Assembly: GCA_963827595.1 (NCBI GenBank)
Contig: CAWHBT010000003.1
Location: forward strand, 1-64,000
Source: DATEDA01 sp963827595
Lineage (GTDB): Bacteria > Pseudomonadota > Gammaproteobacteria > Burkholderiales > SG8-39
Reading direction: 5' to 3'
DNA: 64,000 bases
Part shown: one piece after another, positions 51,595-61,624 of the stretch
Position numbering within the stretch: position 1 is the stretch's first letter
Layout of the letters: the number at the start of each line of letters is the position of its first letter
The notes under the pieces: model-generated
What the model saw: the letters and a program-made list of their open reading frames with translations, nothing else
What the model was told of the DNA's origin: nothing
Database searches by the model: none
Program-made: the position numbers and the translations under genes

Positions 51595-52098
51595 TTATAG
51601 CGATCGCCCGGACGCATCGTTCGCGGTCGCGTCGCGGATGAGGCGGAAGAGCGCGCGAAAATGCCGCAGGTCGCGGCCGGCGAGCTGTTCCTTGCGCGCT
51701 TCGCGAACGCAGGCGCGCAACTGCTGCAGGTCGATGCGCGGGTGCTCGCGCGCGAACTCGGTGAAGGCCGCATCGTCGGCGAGCAGCCGGTCCCGCCAGC
51801 GCTCGGCCCGGTGGTGCGCGGCAGTGGCCTCGCGCGACCGGCCGTCCCAGACCTCCAGCTGCGCGCGGATCGGCGCCGGATCGACCTCCCGCATCAGCCG
51901 CCCGATGTACTGCAGCTGGCGCCGCTGCGCTTCGCGGCTGCGGATCCGGTGCGCTTCGACGATCGCCTCGCGGAGCGCCTCCGGGAGCTCGACCGCGGCG
52001 AGCTGCGCGGCGTTCAGGGTCACCAGCCGGCGTCCGAGCGCCTGCAGCGCATGCATCTCCTGCTTGCGCTGGGTCTTGCTCGGTGCGTCGTCCGGCAT
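51595..52098 (-). CDS. darP: Ribosome biogenesis protein DarP (YjgA, DUF615)
   Basis: A 167-residue helical protein with the YjgA/DarP signature: SKTQRKQEMHALQALGRRLV, EALREAIVEAHRIRSREAQR, RQLQYIGRLMREVD and RHFRALFRLIRD at the end. DarP helps in late assembly of the 50S subunit. It is divergent from pmbA with 66 bases between the starts, the arrangement conserved in beta- and gammaproteobacteria. Confidence 0.93.
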   Translation of the reverse strand: MPDDAPSKTQRKQEMHALQALGRRLVTLNAAQLAAVELPEALREAIVEAHRIRSREAQRRQLQYIGRLMREVDPAPIRAQLEVWDGRSREATAAHHRAERWRDRLLADDAAFTEFAREHPRIDLQQLRACVREARKEQLAGRDLRHFRALFRLIRDATANDASGRSL

Positions 52099-52164
52099 TC
52101 CGGCGGTGGGTGGAGACCGAGCCCGTATAATAGCCGCCCGCAACGCGTCACCGCGCCGACTTCG

Positions 52165-53505
52165 ATGCCCGATTCGCGATTCACCTACGCTCCCGACGCG
52201 TTGCGCGGCATGGTCGCCGGCGCACTCGCGCTCGCGCGCGATCGCGGCGCGAGCGACGCCGAGGCCGAGGTCTCGGAGGGCTACGGCCACAGCGTCACCG
52301 TGCGCCGCGGCGAGGTCGAGACGATCGAGTACAACCGCGACAAGGGCCTCGGCGTCACCGTCTATCTCGGCAAGCAGCACGGCTACGCGAGCACGTCCGA
52401 TCTCGCCCCGAAGGCGATCCAGGACACGGTGTCGGCGGCGCTGTCGATCGCGCGGTTCACCGCCGCCGACCCGGCCTCCGGCCTCGCCGACGCGGAGCTG
52501 ATCGCGCGCTCGAGCCGCGATCTCGACCTGTTCTATCCGTGGCACCTGCCGGTGGAGCGCGCGATCGAGGTGGCAAGCGAATGCGAGGCGGCGGCCTTCC
52601 GCCTCGACAAGCGCATCGTCAACTCCGAGGGCGCCTCCGTCTCCTGCCAGCAGTCCCAGTTCGTCGCCGGCAACACCGCCGGCTTCCTCGACGGGTTCCG
52701 CAGCTCGCGCCACTACATCTCGTGCGCCGTGATCGCCGCCGAAGGCGACGCGATGCAGCGCGACGACTGGTACTCGTCGGAGCGGTCGCCCGCCGACCTC
52801 GCCCGACCGGAGGCGATCGGCGACTACGCGGGCCGCCGCGCGCTCGCGCGGCTGCGGAGCCGCCGGCTCGGCACCCGGGAGGCGCGGGTGCTGTTCGAGG
52901 CGCCGGTGGCGGGCGGGCTCATCCAGCACTTCGTCGCGGCGGTGAGCGGGGGCAGCCTCTACCGGAAGAGCTCGTTCCTGCTCGACAGCCTGGGCACGCA
53001 GGTGTTCTCGCCGATCGTCAGCATCCGCGAGGACCCGCACCTCCCGCGCGGCCACGCGAGCTCGTGGTTCGACGACGACGGCGTCGCCACCCGGCCGCGC
53101 GAGGTGGTGAAGGACGGCGTGCTGCAGGGCTACTTCCTCGGCGTCTACTCGGCGCGCAAGCTCGGCCTGCGCACCACCGGCAACGCCGGCGGGAATCACA
53201 ACCTCATCGTCGCGCCGGGCCGCCGCGACTTCGCCGGGATGTTGCAGGAGCTCGGCACCGGGCTCCTCGTCACCGAGCTGATGGGGCAGGGCGTCAACAT
53301 GGTGACCGGCGACTACTCGCGCGGTGCGTCCGGCTACTGGGTCGAGGGCGGGGCGATCCAGTTCCCGGTCGAGGAGATCACCATCGCCGGGAACCTGCGC
53401 GAGATGTTCCGCAACGTCTCCGCCGTCGGCGGCGACGTCCTGGTGCGCGGCTCGCGCATCTCCGGCTCGATCGTCGTCGACGGGATGACGATCGCCGGGG
53501 ACTAG
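52165..53505 (+). CDS. pmbA: Metalloprotease PmbA/TldE
   Basis: A 446-residue TldE/PmbA protein. The N-terminal half contains AEAEVSEGYGHSVTVRRGEV and ETIEYNRDKGLGVTVYLGKQ; later VNSEGASVSCQQSQFVAGNT; the C-terminal end has GLRTTGNAGGNHNLIVAPG, LLVTELMGQGVNMVTGDYSR and GASGYWVEGGAIQFPVEEIT. PmbA forms a heterodimer with TldD, which carries the zinc motif; TldD is not in this window. The complex matures microcins and degrades small proteins such as antitoxins. Start ATG 52165 lies in the darP-pmbA divergent region. Confidence 0.93.
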   Translation: MPDSRFTYAPDALRGMVAGALALARDRGASDAEAEVSEGYGHSVTVRRGEVETIEYNRDKGLGVTVYLGKQHGYASTSDLAPKAIQDTVSAALSIARFTAADPASGLADAELIARSSRDLDLFYPWHLPVERAIEVASECEAAAFRLDKRIVNSEGASVSCQQSQFVAGNTAGFLDGFRSSRHYISCAVIAAEGDAMQRDDWYSSERSPADLARPEAIGDYAGRRALARLRSRRLGTREARVLFEAPVAGGLIQHFVAAVSGGSLYRKSSFLLDSLGTQVFSPIVSIREDPHLPRGHASSWFDDDGVATRPREVVKDGVLQGYFLGVYSARKLGLRTTGNAGGNHNLIVAPGRRDFAGMLQELGTGLLVTELMGQGVNMVTGDYSRGASGYWVEGGAIQFPVEEITIAGNLREMFRNVSAVGGDVLVRGSRISGSIVVDGMTIAGD

Positions 53506-53514
53506 CGCGTCCCG

Positions 53515-55236
53515 GTGCTCAGGCAGCTCCTCAGGTCGCTCCGGGCCCGCCGCGCCGTCGCGCACAACGAGGACGGCATCCGGCGGTGGCTGGCCGGCGA
53601 TCTCGCCGGCGCCGAAGGCGCGTTCCGGCGGGCGCTCGACGCCCAACCCGCCCACGCCCCGGCGTGCAGCAACCTCGGCATGGTCGTCTGGGACCAGCGC
53701 CGGCTCGACGAGGCGATGCCGCTGCTCGTGCGCGCGGTCCAGCTCGACCCCGCCCACGTCGGCGCGCGCCTCAACCTCGGCACCGCGCTCCTGATCGGCA
53801 ACCGGATGGACGACGGGATCGCCCAGCTGCGGGAGGTGCTCCGGCTCGACCCGGGGAATGCCAAGGCACACGGCAGCCTGCTCAAGCCGCTGCTGGACGT
53901 CTGCGACTGGGACGCCGCAGCGGACCTCGCGTCCGACCTCGCCGAGCGCTGGGCGTCGCGCCCGGACGACCCGCTGCTCGAGGGCGTGCTCCCGTTCACG
54001 TCGCTCCTCGTCCCGCTGCCGCCCGCGATGCGGCTCGATCTCGCGCGGCGATACGCGGCGCGCGTGAGCCGAGCGGTCGGGCCGCCGCTCCCGGCCGCGC
54101 CCCCGCGCCGGGCCGGCGAGCGACTCCGTGTCGGGTACGCCTCGGCCGACTTCCACAACCACGCCACGGCGCACCTCGCGGCCGGGCTGTTCGAGCGGCA
54201 CGACCGCCGCCGGTTCGAGATCATCGCCTACTCGTACGGGATCGACGACCGGAGCGACTACCGGGCGCGGCTCGAGGCCGCGTTCGACCGCTTCGTCGAC
54301 GTCCGGCACGAGACCCATCGCGCGATTGCCGAACGGATCGCGCGCGACGCCGTGGACATCCTCGTGGACCTCAAGGGCCACACCGGCGAGGGCCGTCCGG
54401 AGATCTTCGCGCTGCGCCCGGCGCCGGTACAGGTGAATTACCTCGGATACCCGGGCAGCACCGGCGCCGACTTCATCGACTACATCGTCGCCGACCGGGT
54501 GGTGATCCCCGACGAGGATCGCCGCTGGTTCAGCGAGCGGGTCGTGGTCCTCCCGGCGAGCTACCAGGTGAACGACGACCGGCAGCCGATCGCTGAGGAC
54601 GTGCCGTCGCGCAGCGCCTGCGGCCTGCCGGACGCCGGGTTCGTCTTCTGCTCGTTCAACAAGCACTACAAGATCGAGCGCGCGCTCTTCGACGCCTGGA
54701 TGCGGATCCTCGGCGCCGTGCCGGGTAGCGTCCTGTGGCTGCTCGGCGGGCACGGGGAGCAGCGCCTCCGCCGGGCCGCCGCGGCGCGCGGGATCGACCC
54801 CCGGCGGCTGGTCTTCGCGGGCAAGCTCCCGAAGCCCGCGCACCTGGCACGCCACCGGCTCGGCGGCCTGTTCCTCGACACCCACCACGTGAACGCGCAC
54901 ACGACCGCGTCCGACGCGCTCTGGACGGGCCTCCCGCTGTTGACCCTGCCAGGTTCGAGCTTCGCGGGCCGGGTCGCGGCGAGCCTCCTCCGCGCGATCG
55001 GGGTCCCCGAGCTGATCGCGCCCACCCTCGAGGCCTACGAGCAGCGTGCGATCGAGCTTGCGCGCGCGCCCGAGGCGCTCGCCGAGTTGCGCGCGCGGCT
55101 GGACGCCAACCGGCGCGCCATGCCGCTCTTCGATACCGAGCGGTACGTCCGCGGCCTCGAGCGCGCGTTCGAGCGCATGCACGAGATCCGGGCCGCGGGG
55201 CGGCCCGCGGAGGCGTTCGAGGTCGAGCGGGCTTGA
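53515..55236 (+). CDS. TPR and GT41 (OGT/SPINDLY-like) glycosyltransferase
   Basis: The 573-residue protein has about three TPR repeats (residues about 15-130; ACSNLGMVVWDQRRLDEAMP, ARLNLGTALLIGNRMDDGIA) and a C-terminal O-GlcNAc-transferase-type domain (about 165-560; LRVGYASADFHNHATAHLAA, VDILVDLKGHTGEGRPEIFA, VQVNYLGYPGSTGADFIDYI, FCSFNKHYKIERALFDAWMR, FLDTHHVNAHTTASDALWTG, LLTLPGSSFAGRVAASLL). The His of DFHNH and the K.. region of nucleotide-sugar binding are kept. It would glycosylate Ser/Thr or Arg of protein targets. GTG start nine bases after pmbA, so probably one operon. Confidence 0.88.
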   Translation: MLRQLLRSLRARRAVAHNEDGIRRWLAGDLAGAEGAFRRALDAQPAHAPACSNLGMVVWDQRRLDEAMPLLVRAVQLDPAHVGARLNLGTALLIGNRMDDGIAQLREVLRLDPGNAKAHGSLLKPLLDVCDWDAAADLASDLAERWASRPDDPLLEGVLPFTSLLVPLPPAMRLDLARRYAARVSRAVGPPLPAAPPRRAGERLRVGYASADFHNHATAHLAAGLFERHDRRRFEIIAYSYGIDDRSDYRARLEAAFDRFVDVRHETHRAIAERIARDAVDILVDLKGHTGEGRPEIFALRPAPVQVNYLGYPGSTGADFIDYIVADRVVIPDEDRRWFSERVVVLPASYQVNDDRQPIAEDVPSRSACGLPDAGFVFCSFNKHYKIERALFDAWMRILGAVPGSVLWLLGGHGEQRLRRAAAARGIDPRRLVFAGKLPKPAHLARHRLGGLFLDTHHVNAHTTASDALWTGLPLLTLPGSSFAGRVAASLLRAIGVPELIAPTLEAYEQRAIELARAPEALAELRARLDANRRAMPLFDTERYVRGLERAFERMHEIRAAGRPAEAFEVERA

Positions 55237-55240
55237 GGCG

Positions 55241-58200
55241 CTAGGGGCGCGGGCGAACGGCGAAGATCCGCTCCGCCTCGCGCCCCTCGCACGGCGCGCA
55301 AAACAGGTTCCCCTGGACGTCGTCGCAGCCGTGCGCGACGAGGAACGCGAGCTGGGCCTCGGTTTCCACGCCCTCGGCGACCACCCGCAGGCCGAGCGCC
55401 TTCGCGAGCGAGATGATCGCCTGCGTGATCGCCACGTCGTCGCTGTCGCCGGGGATGTCGCGCACGAACGACTGGTCGATCTTCAGCTTGTCGATCGGGA
55501 AGCGCTTGAGGTAGGCGAGGCTCGAGTAACCGGTCCCGAAGTCGTCCACCGAGAGCTGGATCCCCATGGCCGAGAGCTGGGACAGCGTCTCCAGCGTGGT
55601 GTCGGACTGCTGCATCACCGCACTCTCGGTGATCTCGAGCTCGAGGAGCCGCGGATCGAGCCCGGTGTCGCGCAGGATCCCGGCGAGGGTCGCCGGCAGC
55701 GTCTGGTCGCGGAAGACGCGCGCCGACAGGTTCACCGCCACCGGCACCGGCCGCTGCCCCGCGGACTGCCAGCGCCGGCTCTGGGTGCAGGCCTCGCGCA
55801 GCGTCCACTCGCCGAGCGCCTGCCCGAGCCCGCTCTCCTCGGCGATGCCGATGAACTCGTCGGGCGCGAGCAGCCCGTGCTCCGGATGGCGCCACCGCAC
55901 CAGCGCCTCCACCGCGCACACCTCGCGGCGGGCGAGGTCGATCTGCGGCTGGTAGTGGAGCACGAGCTCGCCGCGGCGGATGCCGAGCCGGAGGTCGTGC
56001 TCGATGGTGAGCCGCCGGTTCGCCTGCTGGTTCATGGTCGCGGCGAAGAACTGGTAGCCGTTCCGGCCGCTGTCCTTGACGTGGTACATCGCGACGTCGG
56101 CGTTCTGCATGAGCACGTCGCCGTCGCGCCCGTCGTCCGGGAAGAGCGTGATGCCGATGCTCGCCGAGACGTGCAGCTCGCGGCCGTCCACGAGGTAGGG
56201 CGGCGCGAGGTCCCGCAACAGGTTCTGCGCCACCATCGCGGCGTCGTGGGCATTGCGCACCTCCTGCAGCACGACCACGAACTCGTCGCCGCCCAGGCGC
56301 GCCACCGTGTCGCCGCCGCGCAACGCCCTGGTGAGCCGCGCCGCGACCTCCTTCAGGATCTGGTCGCCGACGTGGTGCCCGAGCGAGTCGTTGATGTTCT
56401 TGAACCGGTCGAGGTCGAGGAACATGAGCGCGACGCGCATCCGGTGCCGGCTCGCGAACACCAGCGCCTGGCGCAGGCGATCGGTCAGCAGGTTGCGGTT
56501 GGGGAGCCCGGTGAGCGCGTCGTAGTGCGCGAGGCGCATGAGCTTGCCTTCGGCGTCGAGCCGCTGCGACGCCTCGATCGCGAGCGCGATCATGGTCGCG
56601 ATCCCGGACGCGAAGTCGACCTCCTCGGGCTGCCACGCGCGCGCGCCCTGCGTGACTTCGCAGCACACCAGGCCCACGACGCGGCCGTCGAGCCAGACCG
56701 GCGCATCCAGCGTCGCGGTGATCCCCAGCGGCCGGAGGTAGCCGGGCCCGAGGGACCGGGTTGCCGGATGGCTCTCGGCGTCCTCGGCGGCGATGATCTC
56801 GTTCGCGACGATCGCGCCGAAATAGGCGGGGTGCTCCCCCGGGTCGACCAGGTCGGCGGCCGGCGCCGGATCCGCGCCGCCGTCGGCGCGATGCACCAGC
56901 TCGCAGCGCACGCCGCGGCCGTCCTGGAGCATCCGCCAGTAGCTCGCCCGATCCAGGCGCAGCGTCGTGCAGGCGGTCGCCAGGACCTCGGCCAGCGACT
57001 CGGCGAGGTCGGCCCGGTCGCGGCGCGCGAGCGCCATGAGCTGGTTGCGGTGGTAGAGGAGGCGCTCGCCGCGCACCTGGAGCCGCTCCTCGGCGTAGCG
57101 CCGCTCGGCGACCTCGGTCTCGAGCTCGGCGTTCTTGTCCGCGAGGTCGCGCGTGCGCTCGGCGACGCGCTGCTCGAGCTCGTCGCGGGCGCGGACCAGC
57201 GCTTCCTGTGCGGCGTGCTGGGCGGTGACGTCCTGGATGGTCCAGATCAGGCCCTGCGAGAGATCCTTGGGGTCGATCGCGCGGCCGGACAGGCGGCACA
57301 GGATCGTCGTCCCGTCCCGGCGCCGGTGCGGCACCTCGGCCTCGTAGGTCTCGCCGCGCTGGATCGGCGGGAGCGCCTCGGCGGCGAGGCGCTCGTACGC
57401 CGTTTCCTCGGCAAAGAGGATCGCGGTGCTGCGGCCGATGAGTTCGCCCGGCGCATAGCCGAGCAGCTCCTCGAACCGCCGGTTGCAGCGCTGGAGGATC
57501 CGGTTGCGGGAGTACAGGATCCCGACCGTTGCGGTGTCGAAGATCGTCGACAGCTCGCGCAGCAGGCGGTCGAGCGACTCGGCGGCGCGCCGCGCCTCGG
57601 TGATGTCCTCGCCGATCCAGATCGTCTCGTGGTGCGGGGCCTGGGGATTCACCGCCTTCGCGCTCATGCGGGCCCAGAAGAGCGACCCGTCCTTGCGCTT
57701 CAGCTGGAGCTCGACCTGGAACGCCTCGCCGCGCGCGAGCACCGGTCCGGCGCGTTTTCCGAGCTCCGCGTACGCCGCCTCGTCCGGGTAGAAGGCGGAG
57801 CCCGGCTGCCCGATCAGCTCGCCCGGCCCGTACCCGAATACCTCCTCGGCCTTGCGGTTGCAGCGCTGCACGGCGCGGTCGCGGCTGAAGACGATCCCGA
57901 CCGAGGCGTTGTCGAGGATGGCCCGCTGGTCGAGCAGGGCCCGCGCGAGGTCGTCCTGCGCGCGCCGGCGCTCGGTGACGTCGCGCAGCGTCCAGATCGA
58001 CTGCACCGGCTCGCCCGGGGCGCTGAACGGCTGGCCGTCGACCTCGCACCAGAACGCCGTGCCGTCGCGATGGCGGGCCTCGAGCTCGGCGTGCCACGGC
58101 TCGTCGCCCGCGGGCTCGGTGCCGTCGATCGCCGGCACGAGCGCGGTCGTGGCGTGCCCGATGAGCTCGGCCTCCGGATAGCCGAACATCCGCGCGCACG

Positions 58201-58681
58201 CGGCGTTCGCGCGCATGATCCGTCCGCTGCGGGAGAACAGGATGCCGACCTGCGCGTGCTCGAGGATGAGCCGCTGCTCTTCGAGCACCGCGGTGAGGCG
58301 GGCCTCGGTCGCGGCGAGCGCGGTGACGTCGGTCACCGTGATCACCGCCAGCGGGCGGGCGCCGCCCGCTGCGCGGACCGTCAGCAGCACCGCCACCGAC
58401 CGGCCGTCGCGGCGCAGCAGGCTCCAATAACTCGGCAGCGGCAGGGCGCTCGGCCCGAGCGCCGCCTTCAGCGTGCGACGGACGAGCGGCTGGTCGGGCT
58501 TGGCGAAGGCGTGGAGAAACGGCTGGCCGACGAGCTCCCGCTCGCGCCGGCCGACGAGGTCGCAGTAGGTGCGATTGGCGCGCAGGATAAGGCCGACCTC
58601 GTCGGTGACGAGCATGCCCGTCCCCGCGAGCTCGAACGCGTCGACCTCGGGGCGCGCCGCCGCCGGGGTGTCCCCTCCCAT
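55241..58681 (-). CDS. Four-PAS, GAF, GGDEF, EAL sensor protein
   Basis: The 1,146-residue protein has no membrane segment. PAS domains lie at about 14-125, 135-250, 255-370 and 380-490 (GTGMLVTDEVGLILRANRTY; HAQVGILFSRSGRIMRANAA; NASVGIVFSRDRAVQRCNRK; TATVGILYSRNRILQRCNRR). A coiled coil (LEQRVAERTRDLADKNAELE) leads into a GAF domain (about 555-700; YWRMLQDGRGVRCELVH, LDAPVWLDGRVVGLVCCEV). GGDEF (HYDALTGLPNRNLL, ARLGGDEFVVVL) and EAL (CAVEALVRWRHPEHGLLAPD, VDDFGTGYSSLAYLKRFPID) have intact motifs. It can probably make and break c-di-GMP. The three similar PAS copies suggest internal duplication. It converges with the glycosyltransferase gene with four bases between them. Confidence 0.92.
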   Translation of the reverse strand: MGGDTPAAARPEVDAFELAGTGMLVTDEVGLILRANRTYCDLVGRRERELVGQPFLHAFAKPDQPLVRRTLKAALGPSALPLPSYWSLLRRDGRSVAVLLTVRAAGGARPLAVITVTDVTALAATEARLTAVLEEQRLILEHAQVGILFSRSGRIMRANAACARMFGYPEAELIGHATTALVPAIDGTEPAGDEPWHAELEARHRDGTAFWCEVDGQPFSAPGEPVQSIWTLRDVTERRRAQDDLARALLDQRAILDNASVGIVFSRDRAVQRCNRKAEEVFGYGPGELIGQPGSAFYPDEAAYAELGKRAGPVLARGEAFQVELQLKRKDGSLFWARMSAKAVNPQAPHHETIWIGEDITEARRAAESLDRLLRELSTIFDTATVGILYSRNRILQRCNRRFEELLGYAPGELIGRSTAILFAEETAYERLAAEALPPIQRGETYEAEVPHRRRDGTTILCRLSGRAIDPKDLSQGLIWTIQDVTAQHAAQEALVRARDELEQRVAERTRDLADKNAELETEVAERRYAEERLQVRGERLLYHRNQLMALARRDRADLAESLAEVLATACTTLRLDRASYWRMLQDGRGVRCELVHRADGGADPAPAADLVDPGEHPAYFGAIVANEIIAAEDAESHPATRSLGPGYLRPLGITATLDAPVWLDGRVVGLVCCEVTQGARAWQPEEVDFASGIATMIALAIEASQRLDAEGKLMRLAHYDALTGLPNRNLLTDRLRQALVFASRHRMRVALMFLDLDRFKNINDSLGHHVGDQILKEVAARLTRALRGGDTVARLGGDEFVVVLQEVRNAHDAAMVAQNLLRDLAPPYLVDGRELHVSASIGITLFPDDGRDGDVLMQNADVAMYHVKDSGRNGYQFFAATMNQQANRRLTIEHDLRLGIRRGELVLHYQPQIDLARREVCAVEALVRWRHPEHGLLAPDEFIGIAEESGLGQALGEWTLREACTQSRRWQSAGQRPVPVAVNLSARVFRDQTLPATLAGILRDTGLDPRLLELEITESAVMQQSDTTLETLSQLSAMGIQLSVDDFGTGYSSLAYLKRFPIDKLKIDQSFVRDIPGDSDDVAITQAIISLAKALGLRVVAEGVETEAQLAFLVAHGCDDVQGNLFCAPCEGREAERIFAVRPRP

Positions 58682-58803
58682 GGCCGGCGATTATGGGGGC
58701 CGTCCCACTCGGCCCGCACCTGCGCGACGCCCTACAATGTGGAAATGTCCCTCTGCACCGACTACCATCGCACGACGCAGTCCCTACAACGAGGAGGAGA
58801 GCA

Positions 58804-59256
58804 ATGATCACGCTGATCGTCAACGGGAAGACCGTCGACATCGATCTACCGCCCGACACGCCACTGCTCTGGGGCCTGCGCGACTACCTCGCGCTCACCG
58901 GCACCAAGTACGGCTGCGGGATGGCGCAGTGCGGCGCCTGTACCGTGCACGTGGACGGCAACCCGACGCGCTCCTGCGTGACACCGCTCGCCGCGGTCGC
59001 CGGCAAGCGCGTCACCACGATCGAAGGTCTCGCGGCGGGCGGCGACCATCCGCTGCAGAAGGCCTGGATCGCCGAGCAGGTGCCCCAGTGCGGGTACTGC
59101 CAGTCGGGGCAGATCATGCAGGCCGCGGCGCTGCTGGCGAAGAACAAGAGCCCGACGCGGGCGCAGATCGTGACCCACATGAACGGCAACCTCTGCCGCT
59201 GCGGCACGTACAACCGCATCGTGCGCGCGATCGAGCGCGCCGCGAAGGAGGCCTGA
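58804..59256 (+). CDS. iorA: Isoquinoline 1-oxidoreductase-type [2Fe-2S] subunit
   Basis: A 150-residue small subunit of a xanthine-oxidase-family molybdenum hydroxylase. The plant-type 2Fe-2S cluster is CGMAQCGACTVHVDG...C, and the second cluster CGYCQSGQIM ... CRCGTYNRI. The start MITLIVNGKTVDIDLPPDTP is canonical. ATG 58804 follows ACGAGGAGGAGAGC. It lies four bases before the large-subunit gene. Confidence 0.93.
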   Translation: MITLIVNGKTVDIDLPPDTPLLWGLRDYLALTGTKYGCGMAQCGACTVHVDGNPTRSCVTPLAAVAGKRVTTIEGLAAGGDHPLQKAWIAEQVPQCGYCQSGQIMQAAALLAKNKSPTRAQIVTHMNGNLCRCGTYNRIVRAIERAAKEA

Positions 59257-59259
59257 GCC

Positions 59260-61490
59260 ATGCGCGAATACCACGACACCGAACTGCTGGGCTTCCAGGT
59301 CAGCCGCCGCGCCTTTCTGGGCGCTTCGGCCGGCCTCGCGTTCACGTTCTCCCTCGGGCTGGGCGGCGCGGGTCTCCTCCGCCAGGCGCACGGCCAGACC
59401 GGCAGGCAGACGCTCAACGCCTACGTCGCGATCGGCGCCGACGGCACCATCACCATCCAGGCACCGGCGCCGGAGATGGGGCAGGGCATCCTGACCGGCC
59501 TGCCGCTGATCGTGGCCGAAGAGCTGGACGCCGACTGGAGCAAGGTCGTCGTCGAGCAGGCCCCGATCGGTCCGGCCTACCACCACCCGATCTTCAAGGC
59601 GCAGTACGTGGTGGCGAGCATCTCGACGCTCGGGTACTGGATGCCGCTGCGAGTGGCTGGCGCCCAGGCCCGCCGCGTGCTGCTCGATGCCGCGGCCGAG
59701 AAGTGGGGCGTGCCGGTCGCGGAGCTGACGACCGAACCCAGCGTCGTCGTGCACGGGCCGACCGGCCGGAGGCTGGGCTACGGCGAGATCGCGTCCTTCG
59801 CCAAGGCGCCGGCAGAGCCGCCGAAGATCGACCCGACCAAGGACCTGAAGCCCGTGGACCGGTTTCGCCTCGTCGGCAAGACCGTGCCTCGCGTCGACGT
59901 GCCGGCGAAATCGACCGGCACCGCCCGATACGGCATCGACGCCCGGGTTCCGGGGATGGTCGTACGCGACCGTCGTGCGCGCCCCCGTGCGCGGGGGCGA
60001 GCCCGACGTCGTCGAACGCGGACGCGATCAAGAAGCTCCCCGGCGTCATCGACGTAGTCTCCCTCGGCCACGGTGTCGCCATCGTCGGGCACACCTTCAA
60101 CGAGGTCCGCAAGGCGCGCGCGCAGCTCAAGGTGAGCTGGAGCGACGCGCCGGGGGCGGCGGTCAACACCGACAAGGACCTCGAATGGTATGTCGCGGAC
60201 GGCCGCGATCTGAAGCGGATCGGGGTGGAGTGGAAGTCCAAGGGCAACACCGCTGCGGCGATCGCGGGGGCGGCAAAGGTGGTGTCGCGCGAGTATCTCG
60301 CCGATCACGTGTACCACGCCCAGATGGAGCCGATGAACAGCACCGCTTCGGTCTACGGCGACCGGGCGGAGATCTGGGTCGGCACGCAGGCGCCGACGCG
60401 GACCACGCTCGACGTCGCTAAGGCCCTCGGCACGAGCCCCGACAAAGTGCAAGTGCACCAGCACCTCATGGGCGGCGGCTTCGGCCGGCGCGCGACCGTC
60501 GAGGCCTCCGTCGACGCTGCGCTCATCGCGAAGGCGGTCGGCAGGCCGGTCAAGCTGCTGCTCACCCGCGAGGACGACCTGTGGGCGGGCACGTTCCGTC
60601 CGATGACGTCGCAGCGGATCGATGCGGGGCTGGACAAGGACGGCCGGATCGTGGGCTGGCGGCACCGCGTGGTCGGCGAACCGGTGGGCGATTTCGTGTA
60701 TCACCCGGGCTACGTGAAGGCGGCGAAGGACCGGGACGTCATCTTCATGAGCGGGGCCGAGCTCCCGTACTACACCAAGGTCGAGAACTGGCAGTCGGAG
60801 CACGTGATGGAGCCGGAGCGCACGCGGGTCGCCGCGTGGCGCGGCATCGGATCGGGCTACACCAAGTTCGCGATCGAGTCGATGCTGGACGAGCTCGCGC
60901 ACGAGAACAAGGCGGACCCGCTCGCCTTCCGGCTGTCGCTGACCGACGACCCGCGCGCGCGGCGGGTGCTCGAGAAGGTCGCGGAGATGTCCGGGTGGGG
61001 CAAGCCGCGCTCCGGGGGGACGGCGCTCGGCATCGCCTTCGCCGAGTACGGGATCTTCGCGCCGAAGATCGGCTCGCTGGTCGCCGCGGTCGCAGAGATC
61101 TCCGTCGACCGGCGCTCCGGCCGGATCCGGGTCCACAACTACTGGGTGGCGGCCGACGCCGGCCTCGCCGTCAATCCGGGCGCGTTCGCCGCCCAGGTCG
61201 AGAGCGCGGTCGTCTGGGGCCTGAGCAGCGCGCTAAAGGAGCGCGTCACGATCGTGAACGGCGTGGTGCAGCAGTCGAACTTCCACGAGTACGAGATCAT
61301 GCGCATGTCCGAGGTGCCCGACATCAAGGTGGAGGTGCTGAGCACCGGCCCGTCGCCGACGATGGTCGGGGAGCTGGGGGTGCCGTCGTGCGCGCCGGCG
61401 GTGGCGAACGCGTTCTTCGTCCTGACCGGCAAGCGGCTGCGTCACACCCCCTTCACGCCGCCGCGGGTCCTGGCGGCGCTCAAGGCCTAG
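59260..61490 (+). pseudogene. iorB: Isoquinoline 1-oxidoreductase-type molybdopterin subunit, two +1 frameshifts
   Basis: The large subunit carries a Tat signal (SRRAFLGASAGLAF) and molybdopterin motifs IQAPAPEMGQGILTGLPLIV, VHQHLMGGGFGRRATVE and the active-site GELGVPSCAPAVANAF. Reading is broken twice. After RVPGMV (about 59962) one extra base moves to a frame YATVVRAPVRGGEP; a second extra base about 50 bases later (near 60000-60005) moves to TSSNADAIKKLPGVIDVVSL, which runs to 61490. Removing the two bases restores a full protein of about 743 residues. This may be a real mutation pair or an indel error in the sequence. The pair would oxidise an N-heterocycle or aldehyde in the periplasm. 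Confidence 0.85.
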
Positions 61491-61511
61491 CGGTTCGGCC
61501 GCCGATCGGTA

Positions 61512-61545
61512 AACGCCCCGGCTCGCCGGGGCGTTTTCCTTTTTC
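61512..61545 (+). terminator. Terminator after iorB
   Basis: AACGCCCCGG (61512-61521) pairs with CCGGGGCGTT (61526-61535) over a CTCG loop, followed by TTCCTTTTT. It is 22 bases after the iorB stop. Confidence 0.85.
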
Positions 61546-61624
61546 GGGCGCGGGTTTGCTAAAATTCGCGCCCGTGCCGGGCTGCCCCGCCCGACCCCCC
61601 TCCATCCCAATAAAGGAGCAGCGC

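Noticed and set aside
51595..55182. A 1,195-residue minus-strand frame across pmbA and the glycosyltransferase
   Set aside because: It is the shadow of two well-supported genes in GC-rich DNA; the residues are Arg/Ala/Val-rich without motifs. Only its end, 51595-52098, is a real gene (darP).
55035..58859. Long frames of more than 1,200 residues on both strands opposite or inside the four-PAS gene
   Set aside because: No domain texture; the PAS-GGDEF-EAL frame explains the stretch.
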